From assembly GCA_910585785.1 (NCBI GenBank), contig CAJUEV010000001.1, positions 1-64,000 of the forward strand: DNA of 64,000 nucleotides, given 5' to 3'. Numbering within the stretch: position 1 is the stretch's first letter; every line of letters starts with the position of its first letter. Source of the DNA: an uncultured Christensenella sp. GTDB lineage: Bacteria; Bacillota; Clostridia; Christensenellales; Borkfalkiaceae. This document shows, piece after piece, positions 23,683-32,303 of this stretch. The position numbers and the translations under genes were made by a program. Under the pieces are notes generated by a model, which did not search any database, was not told the DNA's origin, and worked only from the letters and a program-made list of their open reading frames with translations.

Positions 23683-26652
23683 TTATTTTGCTTTGCGTTT
23701 TAAAATTATTGAAATTACCGCAAATCCTATGCCTGCCGCAGCGAATATTGCCATATCTATATAGAGGAAGGTATAAGATATTTCTTCAATATCGTTACTG
23801 CGGAAATCGTTTTGCGTAACTATTGAAAACTCCGTTTGCGGTCTGCCTTTATCCGTATAAACTTTTATTGTGTGCGTACCGGAAAGTAAATCTTTAATAT
23901 TTTCGGCAGCAACCGTTATCAAGTTGCCGTCGCGCACAAACTCGCAGTGAGCGCCGTCAATTTCCACGCGGTATACGTACGCGCTTCCGCTTATATCAAG
24001 CGTAAGCGCTTCGTCACGCGCATAGCCGTCTTTTACGGGACTAATGAAAGCGGGCACAAAATCGGTTTTTAATATAACGTCAAAATCGGTAAACGTCGTA
24101 AATACTCTGAAAGTGTATTCCGTTTCGTTTTCCAGCGTGGAAAGATACGCGGGGTTTACCGTCAGTTTTCCGTTTTCGTACGAGTAGTCGCCGTTTTGAA
24201 GCCTGTAACTTCCGTCGGAAACGTTTACCACCTTAATTACCGAATACCCGCCGAATATAACCTCGTTATCGTTTTTTGAAATGTTGTTAAACAAAACGTT
24301 GTTTACCGCCATTTTTGCGTTGTAAACGTTTAAACCGATTTTTCCGCCGTAATAACCGTCAATACTATGAACAAGCGCGGCGGTTTTATCGCCGTTTACG
24401 TATATTTTCGCAATGCCGCAATTTACAATAAGCGTAAGTTTCACCGCCGAAAGATTGGCAAAATTATAATCTATCGCCTTTAAGTCGCCTATGCCCGAAC
24501 GCCACAACTTTATTTTGTTGTCCTTAATATCCGCGGTAGCCACTAAATAATCCGTCAAATTGTCGCTTAAACCAAAGACAAGTCCGCCCGCCTGCGAGCC
24601 ATTTTGCTTTAAACTGAACTCCGCGGAATATATAAAATTTTCACCCGAAGTATTGCTGAATAAAAACGCGTCCGACTCGCCCGTTTCAAAACGCAAACCG
24701 TCGTCGGCTATATACGAAAATCCGCCCAGCCTCAACCCGTAATCGACGTTGCTTTCAAATCCGTTGTTGTAAATATAAACGTCAATCGCGCGTTTTTGAC
24801 TGCCATATTGTACTTCAATTTTTGCATATCCGTTTTTCAGCGCCAAAATATAAGCCGTTCCGTTGACGTATTCCAATTTGACGTTGCCGCTTCCCTCCTT
24901 CACTTCGAAAGAAACGTTATCCGCGCTGAAACTCTTTGAATACGACGACGCTATCACTGGATATGTTTTGCCCACCGTCGCGTCTAATTTATCAGTGGTT
25001 AAAATAAGTTCGTCCACGCTGTCCGTCGCGGCATATATGCCGTTTAACGAATATACTTTCGCGTTTACATTTAAATCGCCGTCGGAAACAAGCTGCATTC
25101 CGTCCGATATTGCCGAAGGAAAAACAGCCGAAAAAAAGCTTGCCATTCCGCCGTTTACAAACACGCTTATAAACGCCCTGTCCAAAATAACTTTAACGGA
25201 AAGTTTTCCGTCTGAAAGTTTGACGTTTTTGCAATAGGGTACGGCATATAGCGCGGTATTCTCGGCAAGCAGCGAACTTTTGCTTCTGTCCAAAGTCAAC
25301 GTTTGCGTGGCAATTTCGTACTTTAAGGCAATTTTTTCCGCCGCGGAAACTCGCAGATTAAGTTGGGCATAAGTTGCCGCGCTGCCCGTAAAATCCAATT
25401 CGGCTTCCACCTCGGCACACTCTGCGCGCACGCCCGCTAGCGCGTTGTTGCCCGCTTTAAGCGCGCCGCTGTAATCCTTGATAACGTCCTTTCGCAGTTG
25501 CGCAAAACCATCGACGGGGGTTCTTGACAAAACGTATCCGTCGTTTTCTTTTATCAGATTCAGTTCGCAAACTATCGTCATTCCGCCGTTATAGTTTTTT
25601 CTGAATTTTTCGTACTCGCCAACCGTTTTCCAGCTGGCTGCCCAGCTTACGCCATACACCTTGCCTTCGGGCGCGTTGTTGAACGATTGAAAGGCATAAC
25701 TGTCTATACCTTCGCTAAATCTTTTGATTTTTTCAGTTGAAACAAACAGACCGTTTTCATTCAAATCGCCTACAACGTAATACTCGGCGGGATAATACGT
25801 ATCCGCGCGGTTGGTTTTGTTGTAACTATGGCTTTTGGACTTATCCTCGGGAGAAATTATCAAAACGTATTTTTCTTCCCCGTCCACCTCAAAACGCGAA
25901 ATATCGGGGCACTCGCCCCAATATCCCGTCTGTCCAAGGTAAGTCCAATCCTTCAAATTTTCAGAAGAATACATTCTTACCGCGCCGCCGCCGACAGCCA
26001 TAAGCCATTTGTTAAGTTTGGCGTTCCAAAAAACCTTAGGGTCGCGAAACTCGCCGTCGCCAAGGCTGCCCGTGGCGTTTGCCGCAAGAATTTCGCCGTA
26101 TATTGAAAAACTTTGCCCGTCGTCCTTACTGTAAGCAAGTATCTGGCGCTGTCCGCCCGCCGCGTCGTCCGGCTGCGTTAAAACGGCGATTATGCCCTGC
26201 CCTTCCTTCACTTTTCCGTTTTCGGTTTCAAAAAGTCCGCTGGTATTGTACTCGTCGTATACGGCGCTGCCGGAAAACATCATTCCGTAAATATTTCCGT
26301 CCTCGCCAGCCGTCCCCTCGGGCAAGGCCACAGGCTGTTCCGTCCAGTGCACAAGGTCGGTGCTGGTAGCGTGCCCCCAGCTCATATGTCCCCAAACGTT
26401 TTCCGTCAAACCCGTGTTTTTATCGTAATTGTACTGATAGTACATATGATAAACGCCGTTTACGTATAAAAGTCCGTTAGGGTCGTTATTCCAGCCTTGT
26501 CGCGCCGAAAAGGCAAGCTGGTTGCGATAACTTTCGCCGTAGTTTTCCGCTTCCGCGCGGGCGGTTACGGAAATCATACCCGTCCAAAGCGTGGAAATCA
26601 ATATTATCGCAAGGCATAAAAGTCCCGCCAATTTCAATTTACTCGTTTTCAT
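23683..26652 (-). CDS. Membrane-anchored extracellular GH32 fructanase
   Basis: This large secreted enzyme (989 residues from the chosen ATG) has a signal peptide, a GH32 catalytic propeller, a beta-sandwich, further beta-rich modules and a C-terminal transmembrane helix with a KRKAK stop-transfer end. Catalytic boxes are WNNDPNG (residues 54-60, nucleophile Asp57), FRDPKVFW and ECPDISRFEV. It should degrade inulin- or levan-type fructan at the cell surface. One later module reads like a laminin-G-type sandwich (GLVFGLSDNLTDYL), and another is Ig-like. I chose the ATG at 26652 over the one at 26676 because GGGAT stands before it and the signal peptide follows directly. It overlaps the upstream lipoprotein gene by 14 bases, so the two are co-transcribed. 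Confidence 0.92.
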   Translation of the reverse strand: MKTSKLKLAGLLCLAIILISTLWTGMISVTARAEAENYGESYRNQLAFSARQGWNNDPNGLLYVNGVYHMYYQYNYDKNTGLTENVWGHMSWGHATSTDLVHWTEQPVALPEGTAGEDGNIYGMMFSGSAVYDEYNTSGLFETENGKVKEGQGIIAVLTQPDDAAGGQRQILAYSKDDGQSFSIYGEILAANATGSLGDGEFRDPKVFWNAKLNKWLMAVGGGAVRMYSSENLKDWTYLGQTGYWGECPDISRFEVDGEEKYVLIISPEDKSKSHSYNKTNRADTYYPAEYYVVGDLNENGLFVSTEKIKRFSEGIDSYAFQSFNNAPEGKVYGVSWAASWKTVGEYEKFRKNYNGGMTIVCELNLIKENDGYVLSRTPVDGFAQLRKDVIKDYSGALKAGNNALAGVRAECAEVEAELDFTGSAATYAQLNLRVSAAEKIALKYEIATQTLTLDRSKSSLLAENTALYAVPYCKNVKLSDGKLSVKVILDRAFISVFVNGGMASFFSAVFPSAISDGMQLVSDGDLNVNAKVYSLNGIYAATDSVDELILTTDKLDATVGKTYPVIASSYSKSFSADNVSFEVKEGSGNVKLEYVNGTAYILALKNGYAKIEVQYGSQKRAIDVYIYNNGFESNVDYGLRLGGFSYIADDGLRFETGESDAFLFSNTSGENFIYSAEFSLKQNGSQAGGLVFGLSDNLTDYLVATADIKDNKIKLWRSGIGDLKAIDYNFANLSAVKLTLIVNCGIAKIYVNGDKTAALVHSIDGYYGGKIGLNVYNAKMAVNNVLFNNISKNDNEVIFGGYSVIKVVNVSDGSYRLQNGDYSYENGKLTVNPAYLSTLENETEYTFRVFTTFTDFDVILKTDFVPAFISPVKDGYARDEALTLDISGSAYVYRVEIDGAHCEFVRDGNLITVAAENIKDLLSGTHTIKVYTDKGRPQTEFSIVTQNDFRSNDIEEISYTFLYIDMAIFAAAGIGFAVISIILKRKAK

Positions 26653-28945
26653 AAAGTTTATCCCGAGCCTCTGCAACTCTGTTTATAGTAATAGAAAAAT
26701 TACCTTGGTCCCAACCGTCTTTTTCGTGCTTGAAAATAAAGTAAACGGTGTCGCCTGCCTCAAACGAATGGGTTCTATTTACGGTGAATGCCGTACCTCT
26801 GTCACCCCATTCGGGAGTTTCGTTATAGCCGATTCTAAGCGAATAGTCTGATAAAACTCCGTCGCCGCCTATACCGTTGAAAGAAACGGATATATCCGCG
26901 GTTACGCTCTCTTTAAAAGTATACGCAATACATATAAACGTATCGAAGTTTGCCCCGCTGAACCAATTGTTTTTTATTTCGGTGCCGTCCTTTATGTAAC
27001 CGTCGTTATTAGCCGTTTTATCCGTCGCCTGCGAGAAAGTGAAATACTCGCGGTTATCCGAACCGTCGGGGAAATGATAATTTACAACGCCGAACTTCCA
27101 GCTTTCATCGTCAATGTCAACCGAAGTGGTGTTTTTTCTTTCAACCGCTTCCGTAGTCGTTTTTCCGCATACTTCGCAAGTGTACGTCTTCACTCCCTCC
27201 GCCCAGAAAGTCGGCTGGGTGGTTATTACCCCCTCGCCGAAAGTATGTGAAACGCTATCCTTTGAAATTACTTCTTCCTTAGTCGCACCGCACACGCATT
27301 CCCAATATGACTTGCCGTCCTTACCGCAGGTAGCCTCCTCGCGCAGTTCGGTCAGTTCGCTGTATTCGTGAGCCTTTTTATTTACCTGTTCGCCGCAAGC
27401 GGGGTCCAGATGCGTGCCGCATATATTCCAATGATAGTCACTGTCCTTGCCGTATTCTTCGCTTGCCGTATGGTCTGTTGTGGGAAGATAGATAATTTCG
27501 GTATATCCGCAATCCGAACAAATAGACTCTTTTTCACCTTTTTCAGTGGCTGTGGGCGGCTTTATTATTTCACCGTCCTGCATATTGTGCGCTTCCGTCG
27601 CGCTTACATAGCCGCAGCCGTCGTTTTCGCAATGTCTGTTGTGTCCGCCTTCCGTCTGCTGCCATACGCTCAGCAAATGGTCGGGGCGCTCTGTAATTGT
27701 CTGTTTCGTTTCCGCGCCGCAATCATCGCATATCAGCGTTATTTCGCCGTCGCTGTGGCAAGTTGCCGGTACGCGCCTTTCTTCATCCTCGGTTAAATTG
27801 TGGGGAAGTATATTTTCCCCGTCAACCGCGCCGCAATCGGCGCACGTGCGACTGTGCCCGCCTTCCGCTTCAACCAAGTTACCCGTAAAGTCGTGGGCAA
27901 GCATAGGAATTTCTTCCATATACGTTTCGCCGCACAAATTGCAAGAGTAAGTCTTTTCGCCGATTTCCGTACAACTTGCGGGTTTAGTTTCAACTCCCTC
28001 GCCCCACATATGCCTACAAAGCGAAGTAATGCGACAACTGAACGCACCGCCTGGCGCGCCGCTTCCGCTATTTTCAAATATCAAATACAACGCGTCGCCC
28101 GTAGCAACGCTTATCGCTTCCTCAGTTGCAAAATTCCAATCTTTTTGTTCGCCGCCCATAAAAACAGGTGCGCTCTTGATATTGCCGTCCGCGTCCGCAA
28201 CTAAAATATATGCGTTAAGCCGCGTTTCTTCCCCGTCGCCCGTAAACGAAGCCGCAACGTTCAACTGCATATCGCCGTCAACTACATACGCTATCGCCGC
28301 GTTGTTTTCAGAATAAATTCTGTTTCTTTCAATTTCAACGCCTTCCGCCTTCCATATCGCGGGCTTTTCTTCGTCCGTCTGCATAATGCGTTTAAAATTA
28401 AATGCGCCCGTTTCATTGTCGAATTGCCGGGCATACCCGTACTGCCAGAAAGAAGCTTCGGCAATACTTGTATAAAAATGCTCGGCAAAGTCGTCGCGCG
28501 GGGAGACTCTTTCCTTTTTAACGTCGCTGCAAACGCCGCAAGTGTACGATATTTCGCCTTTACTTGTAAGCGTGGGCACAACCGTAAGCGTACCTTCGCC
28601 ATACTTATGTGCGGATTTTTCAATCGCCTCAGCGCGGGTTTCGTTGCAGACGCCGCAGATAAACGTCTTTAATCCGGTTTGAGTACAACTTGCTTCCTGC
28701 GTAATTTTTCCGCCGTCCCAAGTGTGCGGCAATTTATCCACGGACTCGGTTTTGGTTTCCTTACAGCCGCTTACAGTACAGCCGTAAACTTTTACGCCCT
28801 CGTCCTTACAGGTCGGCGCAACGGTTACCTCGCCGTCGTTCCAGATATGCAAATGTTCGTCGGTAGCGGGTTTGCACGCCGCCATTCCCACGCCGCCTAC
28901 AAATATTGCCGCCGAAATTAAAAAACCGAAAAACTTCTTTTTCAT
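26639..28945 (-). CDS. Secreted lipoprotein with eleven Cys-rich zinc-ribbon-like repeats
   Basis: From the ATG at 28945 (GGGGGA ribosome site) the protein has 768 residues: a lipoprotein signal (VGMAAC), three repeats, a beta-rich module of about 150 residues, eight more repeats and a C-terminal beta-rich module. Each repeat is 30-42 residues with the pattern H-x-W/F, then ATC-x5-G-x-Y-x-C-x2-C-G, then E-x-I. Repeats 3, 8 and 11 have lost the first Cys; repeats 5, 7 and 9 are shorter variants. The CxxC pairs and His suggest metal binding, but a disulfide role is equally possible outside the cell. The beta modules share the ending DAxYxIFE/DTVYFIFK and may bind sugar. It is the first gene of the fructanase unit. 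No known activity can be named. Confidence 0.8.
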   Translation of the reverse strand: MKKKFFGFLISAAIFVGGVGMAACKPATDEHLHIWNDGEVTVAPTCKDEGVKVYGCTVSGCKETKTESVDKLPHTWDGGKITQEASCTQTGLKTFICGVCNETRAEAIEKSAHKYGEGTLTVVPTLTSKGEISYTCGVCSDVKKERVSPRDDFAEHFYTSIAEASFWQYGYARQFDNETGAFNFKRIMQTDEEKPAIWKAEGVEIERNRIYSENNAAIAYVVDGDMQLNVAASFTGDGEETRLNAYILVADADGNIKSAPVFMGGEQKDWNFATEEAISVATGDALYLIFENSGSGAPGGAFSCRITSLCRHMWGEGVETKPASCTEIGEKTYSCNLCGETYMEEIPMLAHDFTGNLVEAEGGHSRTCADCGAVDGENILPHNLTEDEERRVPATCHSDGEITLICDDCGAETKQTITERPDHLLSVWQQTEGGHNRHCENDGCGYVSATEAHNMQDGEIIKPPTATEKGEKESICSDCGYTEIIYLPTTDHTASEEYGKDSDYHWNICGTHLDPACGEQVNKKAHEYSELTELREEATCGKDGKSYWECVCGATKEEVISKDSVSHTFGEGVITTQPTFWAEGVKTYTCEVCGKTTTEAVERKNTTSVDIDDESWKFGVVNYHFPDGSDNREYFTFSQATDKTANNDGYIKDGTEIKNNWFSGANFDTFICIAYTFKESVTADISVSFNGIGGDGVLSDYSLRIGYNETPEWGDRGTAFTVNRTHSFEAGDTVYFIFKHEKDGWDQGNFSITINRVAEARDKLYENE

Positions 28946-28997
28946 ACGTCCCCCATTTAGTATGTAAGTTTTTATCATTATATGTTTGGTTATATCA

Positions 28998-29026
28998 ATG
29001 ATAAATTAGGTAAAAGATATTGTCAA
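28998..29026 (-). promoter_or_regulatory. Promoter of the Cys-rich lipoprotein and GH32 fructanase genes
   Basis: On the minus strand TTGACA (29026-29021), 17 bases, TATCAT (29003-28998). It faces away from the LacI-family gene, and the two-box motif lies upstream of it at 29041-29085. Confidence 0.75.
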
Positions 29027-29040
29027 GAATACGCCGCCTA

Positions 29041-29085
29041 TTTATGCAAATGCAACACCGGCAAACTTAAAAATTTGTGCATATG
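29041..29085 (+). promoter_or_regulatory. Two-box operator candidate between the divergent fructan promoters
   Basis: Box 1 TTTATGCAAATGCAACA (29041-29057) and box 2 TTTGTGCATATG (29074-29085) match the pair at 23633-23677 with 16 of 17 and 11 of 12 bases and the same 33-base start-to-start distance. Box 2 ends five bases before the -35 box of the regulator gene, so binding there could block its transcription. Confidence 0.6.
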
Positions 29086-29090
29086 AAAAC

Positions 29091-29119
29091 TTGCTTTCAG
29101 CGCAAAAATGCAATATAAT
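29091..29119 (+). promoter_or_regulatory. Promoter of the LacI-family regulator
   Basis: TTGCTT (29091-29096), 17 bases, TATAAT (29114-29119). Transcription should begin near 29126, which rules out the upstream ATG at 29108 as start codon. Confidence 0.75.
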
Positions 29120-29137
29120 ATCAATAAGGGGGCTGTT

Positions 29138-30169
29138 ATGAAGCGAGCTGTTACCATAAAGGACATTGCCGAGCAACTTAATCTTTCAAGAAACACGGTT
29201 GCAAAAGCGCTTAACGGGCACTACGTTCCCGAAGCGACAAGAGAACTTGTGCTTAAAAAAGCGCAGGAAATGAATTATAAATCGCTGAATTCGGGAAATA
29301 TTGCGACGGGACGCAAAAAATACCGTATTTTGCTTATTTCAGGCAAGCCTCTTATCAATATCAAATATTTTATCCCCATTATCAATGGGATAGAAAATTT
29401 TTGTTACGAAAACGATTACGAGTTGTTTCAATACACCCACAACAGCGCGAAGTGCCCGTTTAAGGAAGTTGAAGACTATATTAACGAACTTAACGTTGAC
29501 GGCATAGTGGCAATCGAGTACTTTGATAAAGCGTCCATAACCAAACTGCTGAACTTGGGCAAGCCGATTTGCTTTAACGATTTTTCGGCTTCCGATATTG
29601 TAACGGACAAAAAATACGACCTTATAAGCGCAAACGACGAGCAAGCCGTACGTCGCGTAGTCAAAACGTTATATTCTAAATATAACATAACAAAATTTAC
29701 TTTTGTGGGCGACGGCAAACACTGCCTAAGCTTCCACAAAAGGTATCTGGGTATGCTTAACGGTATTTACAGTTTTAACGGAACGCATATGCACAAGGAC
29801 GATATTTTGTGCAGCGATTTAAGTTTTGACTACGGCAGTCCAAACGCGATTAAGACGGAAATTTTAAAACTTAAATACCTGCCTCAATGCTTTGTTTGCT
29901 GCAACGACTTTGTAGCGCGCACCGTTTGCAACGCGCTTAAATCGCTTGATATAAAAGTTCCGCAAAACGCGCTTGTTACGGGGTTTGACAACGTTGCCGA
30001 GGCAATTGCCCTTACCCCCGCCATCACTTCGTTTTCAATTGAAAAAGAATTTTTAGGCAGGGAAGCTATGCGCACGCTTGTAAACAGAATAGAAAACCCC
30101 GAAACGCCTGCAAGGACAATTACCATAGCAACAAACCTGATATTAAGAGAATCTACAAACCTGGTTTAA
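29138..30169 (+). CDS. LacI-family transcriptional regulator of the fructan locus
   Basis: The 343-residue protein starts with a LacI helix-turn-helix and hinge (VTIKDIAEQLNLSRNTVAKALNG, then ATRELVLKKAQEMNY), followed by a periplasmic-binding-protein-like sensor domain; its C-terminal half contains ITSFSIEKEFLGREA. Such proteins bind palindromic operators and release or tighten on binding a sugar. The ATG at 29138 is chosen because GGGGG stands upstream and the promoter -10 box covers the earlier ATG. It is divergent from the fructanase unit, and the candidate operator repeated at both operon heads makes it the likely local regulator. The effector (fructose, sucrose or fructo-oligosaccharide) is not known. 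It is followed by an alpha/beta hydrolase gene. Confidence 0.93.
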   Translation: MKRAVTIKDIAEQLNLSRNTVAKALNGHYVPEATRELVLKKAQEMNYKSLNSGNIATGRKKYRILLISGKPLINIKYFIPIINGIENFCYENDYELFQYTHNSAKCPFKEVEDYINELNVDGIVAIEYFDKASITKLLNLGKPICFNDFSASDIVTDKKYDLISANDEQAVRRVVKTLYSKYNITKFTFVGDGKHCLSFHKRYLGMLNGIYSFNGTHMHKDDILCSDLSFDYGSPNAIKTEILKLKYLPQCFVCCNDFVARTVCNALKSLDIKVPQNALVTGFDNVAEAIALTPAITSFSIEKEFLGREAMRTLVNRIENPETPARTITIATNLILRESTNLV

Positions 30170-30197
30170 CGCTTTAAAAAAATAAAGGTATTAAAAT

Positions 30198-30908
30198 ATG
30201 AAATTTCAAACGTTCGGCGACAAAAGCAATAAGGCGGTTTTGCTGATACATACTTTGTTTACAAGCGCAGATTTTTTTGCGCCCATAACGCCGTTGCTTG
30301 CAAACGACTATTATGTTATTGTTCCAACACTGTCGGGGCATTATGAAAACTCTACATTTATATCTACCGAGGACGAAATCAGGCAAATAAAAAAGTTTTT
30401 GTCTGAAAACGACGTTGAATCCCTTTATGCTGTTGCGGGATTTTCTTTGGGTGGAAACATTGCTTATGAGTTTTTTTGCAATAACACTGAAATGATTGAA
30501 AAAGCGGTTATAGACAGCGCGCCGCTTTTCAACTTCCCTAAAACAATAAAAAATTATTACCTTAAAAGTTATACAAAGTGCTTAAAAAGAATTAAATCGG
30601 GCAAATATGATGCCGCCAAAGAATTAAACAAGTATTTTAACGGTATGGGAGAATATCAAAGTGGTATTGCGCCGATTGTTTCTCAGGAAAGTTTAAACAA
30701 CCTTGTAGTAAGTTGTTTCAATACAAAAGTTTATAAATTGCCGCAAAACGAACTGAAAAAAGTTACGTTTGTTTACGGCAACAAAGACATAGCCAGAATT
30801 TGCAACGTTCGGTTAAAAAAGTATTATATCAATAAAATTAAAGGTTACGGGCATTGCGGATTTTATAGAAAAAACCCCGTTGAGTGGACAATCCGATTTA
30901 TTTTATAA
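30198..30908 (+). CDS. Alpha/beta-hydrolase of unknown substrate
   Basis: The 236-residue cytoplasmic protein has an alpha/beta-hydrolase layout: LLIHTLFTSADFF as oxyanion-hole loop, nucleophile elbow GFSLGG with Ser83, a probable acid in YGNKD and the catalytic His in KGYGHCGF near the C-terminus. The sequence LIHTLFTSA lacks the usual HG of the oxyanion loop. AAAGG lies about ten bases before the ATG. It follows the LacI-family gene by 28 bases with no terminator between, so they are probably co-transcribed. The substrate is unknown; an esterase acting on acylated sugars would fit the place but is a guess. Confidence 0.82.
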   Translation: MKFQTFGDKSNKAVLLIHTLFTSADFFAPITPLLANDYYVIVPTLSGHYENSTFISTEDEIRQIKKFLSENDVESLYAVAGFSLGGNIAYEFFCNNTEMIEKAVIDSAPLFNFPKTIKNYYLKSYTKCLKRIKSGKYDAAKELNKYFNGMGEYQSGIAPIVSQESLNNLVVSCFNTKVYKLPQNELKKVTFVYGNKDIARICNVRLKKYYINKIKGYGHCGFYRKNPVEWTIRFIL

Positions 30909-30946
30909 ATTAAGATAATTTTATCGCAATAAACGTAAAAAAATAC

Positions 30947-30982
30947 AGCCCGCTACACTTTGTTTATGAAGTGTAGCGGGCT
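30947..30982. terminator. Bidirectional terminator between the hydrolase and HgdB-like genes
   Basis: AGCCCGCTACACTT (30947-30960) pairs perfectly with AAGTGTAGCGGGCT (30969-30982), a 14-bp stem. On the minus strand seven T follow after a GTA, so it mainly serves the gene ending at 31034. Confidence 0.85.
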
Positions 30983-31033
30983 ATTTGCTTTAAGTTGCTT
31001 TATATAAAAATCAAGTCGGTTTTTTGCCGTAAT

Positions 31034-32293
31034 TTACTTTTCAAGATTTTCCCTTGCGGTGGCAAGCATAAGTTTTATGCGGTTTTCCTGATTGACTTTT
31101 GTTGCGGAAGGGTCGTAGTCGACGGCAACTATATTTTCGTCGGGATAAATGTTTTTCAACGCGCGCACCGCGCCCTTGCCCGCTATATGGTTTGGCAGAC
31201 AGCCGAAGGGCTGCGCGCAAACTATATTTGGCACTCCCGTTTCCGCCAACGCAGCCATTTCCGCGGGAATAAGCCAGCCTTCGCCCATTTTTACGCCTTG
31301 GTTAATTACCTTGTCCGCGCATTTACGCAGATGCTCGAAGTCGTGCAAAGGCAAAAACGTCCCTTCCTTTTCAAACACTTTTATAACTTTTTTCTGCATT
31401 CCGTGGACAAGTTTATACGCAAGATTATAAATAAACGCCGCCGTTTTGCCTCTGCCGTAAAGTTTTCTGTCGTTTACCACGTTTATTATACAATACAGCA
31501 CAAAGTCGGCAAGCGCAGGCACTACGGGCTCGCAATTTTCCGCAAGCAAAAACTTTTCAAGATTGTTATTGCCGAGTTGCGAATATTTTACGTAAATCTC
31601 CCCTACTATGCCTACCTTTACTTTCTTTTCGGCAGTTCTTTCAACAGGTGCGAAAATTTTTATTATTTTTTCGGTAATTTTTGTATATGAAGAATATCCG
31701 CCATTTGCAAACTTGCTTACGACGTACTCAATAGCCTTCGCCCTCGCTTCGTCGGCGGCGCCCGCAACTTTTTCATACGGTTTAGTCTGGTTATAACACC
31801 ACATTATCGCGTCGCCGTAAAAAATGGAATAAGCAAGCTTTAAAAACAGCTTTAAAGAAATATTTAACGAGCTGTCCTTTTCCAGACCTGAAAAATTTAC
31901 CGAAACTACCGGCACGGAAGGAAACTCGGTTTTAAGCGCCTTGCGTATCAGGGGCATATAGTTTGAAGCCCTGCACCCTCCGCCCGTCTGCGTTATAAGC
32001 ACGGCGGTGTGCTCTAAGTCGTAATCGCCTTTTTTAAGCGCGTCTATATACTGCCCCACAACGCAAAGGCAGGGATAGCAAGTGTCGTTATGCACGTGCT
32101 TTAACCCCTCGTCTATGACGGCGCGGGTTTCGTTATGCAAAATTTCTATGTCGAAGCCGTCTAATTTAAGCACTTCTTCTATTATAGAAAAATGCCAGGG
32201 CAGCATATCCGGCACAAGAATTTTGTGCGTTTTTTTCATTGACTTATCCCACTTGGGGTATTTAGTTGAATAATCTTTTATTTTATCCGCCAT
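31034..32293 (-). CDS. HgdB/BcrBC-like iron-sulfur protein (2-hydroxyacyl-CoA dehydratase family)
   Basis: The protein (419 residues from the chosen ATG) belongs to the family of 2-hydroxyglutaryl-CoA dehydratase D-component and benzoyl-CoA reductase subunits. Conserved Cys stretches are CYPCLCVVGQY, TGGGCRASNY and QPFGCLPNH, expected to bind iron-sulfur clusters. No dehydratase partner or CoA-pathway gene is nearby, so it may be a component of the double-cubane-cluster protein type, which receives electrons from an ATP-driven reductase. It directly follows the BcrAD-like activator gene. I place the start at 32293, ten bases after that stop, because an ATG at 32347 would overlap it; the ribosome site is weak, so an ATG further in is possible. 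Confidence 0.82.
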   Translation of the reverse strand: MADKIKDYSTKYPKWDKSMKKTHKILVPDMLPWHFSIIEEVLKLDGFDIEILHNETRAVIDEGLKHVHNDTCYPCLCVVGQYIDALKKGDYDLEHTAVLITQTGGGCRASNYMPLIRKALKTEFPSVPVVSVNFSGLEKDSSLNISLKLFLKLAYSIFYGDAIMWCYNQTKPYEKVAGAADEARAKAIEYVVSKFANGGYSSYTKITEKIIKIFAPVERTAEKKVKVGIVGEIYVKYSQLGNNNLEKFLLAENCEPVVPALADFVLYCIINVVNDRKLYGRGKTAAFIYNLAYKLVHGMQKKVIKVFEKEGTFLPLHDFEHLRKCADKVINQGVKMGEGWLIPAEMAALAETGVPNIVCAQPFGCLPNHIAGKGAVRALKNIYPDENIVAVDYDPSATKVNQENRIKLMLATARENLEK

Positions 32294-32303
32294 TGTTTTT
32301 ATT

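Noticed and set aside
26639..28945. The repeated pattern as a CRISPR array or DNA-level tandem repeat
   Set aside because: The repetition is at protein level only, with diverged DNA, variable unit length and an open frame throughout.
28979..29137. Long upstream starts for the LacI regulator (29108) and the Cys-rich lipoprotein (28978)
   Set aside because: The first lies inside the -10 region of its own promoter; the second adds residues before the signal peptide while a good ribosome site precedes the inner ATG.
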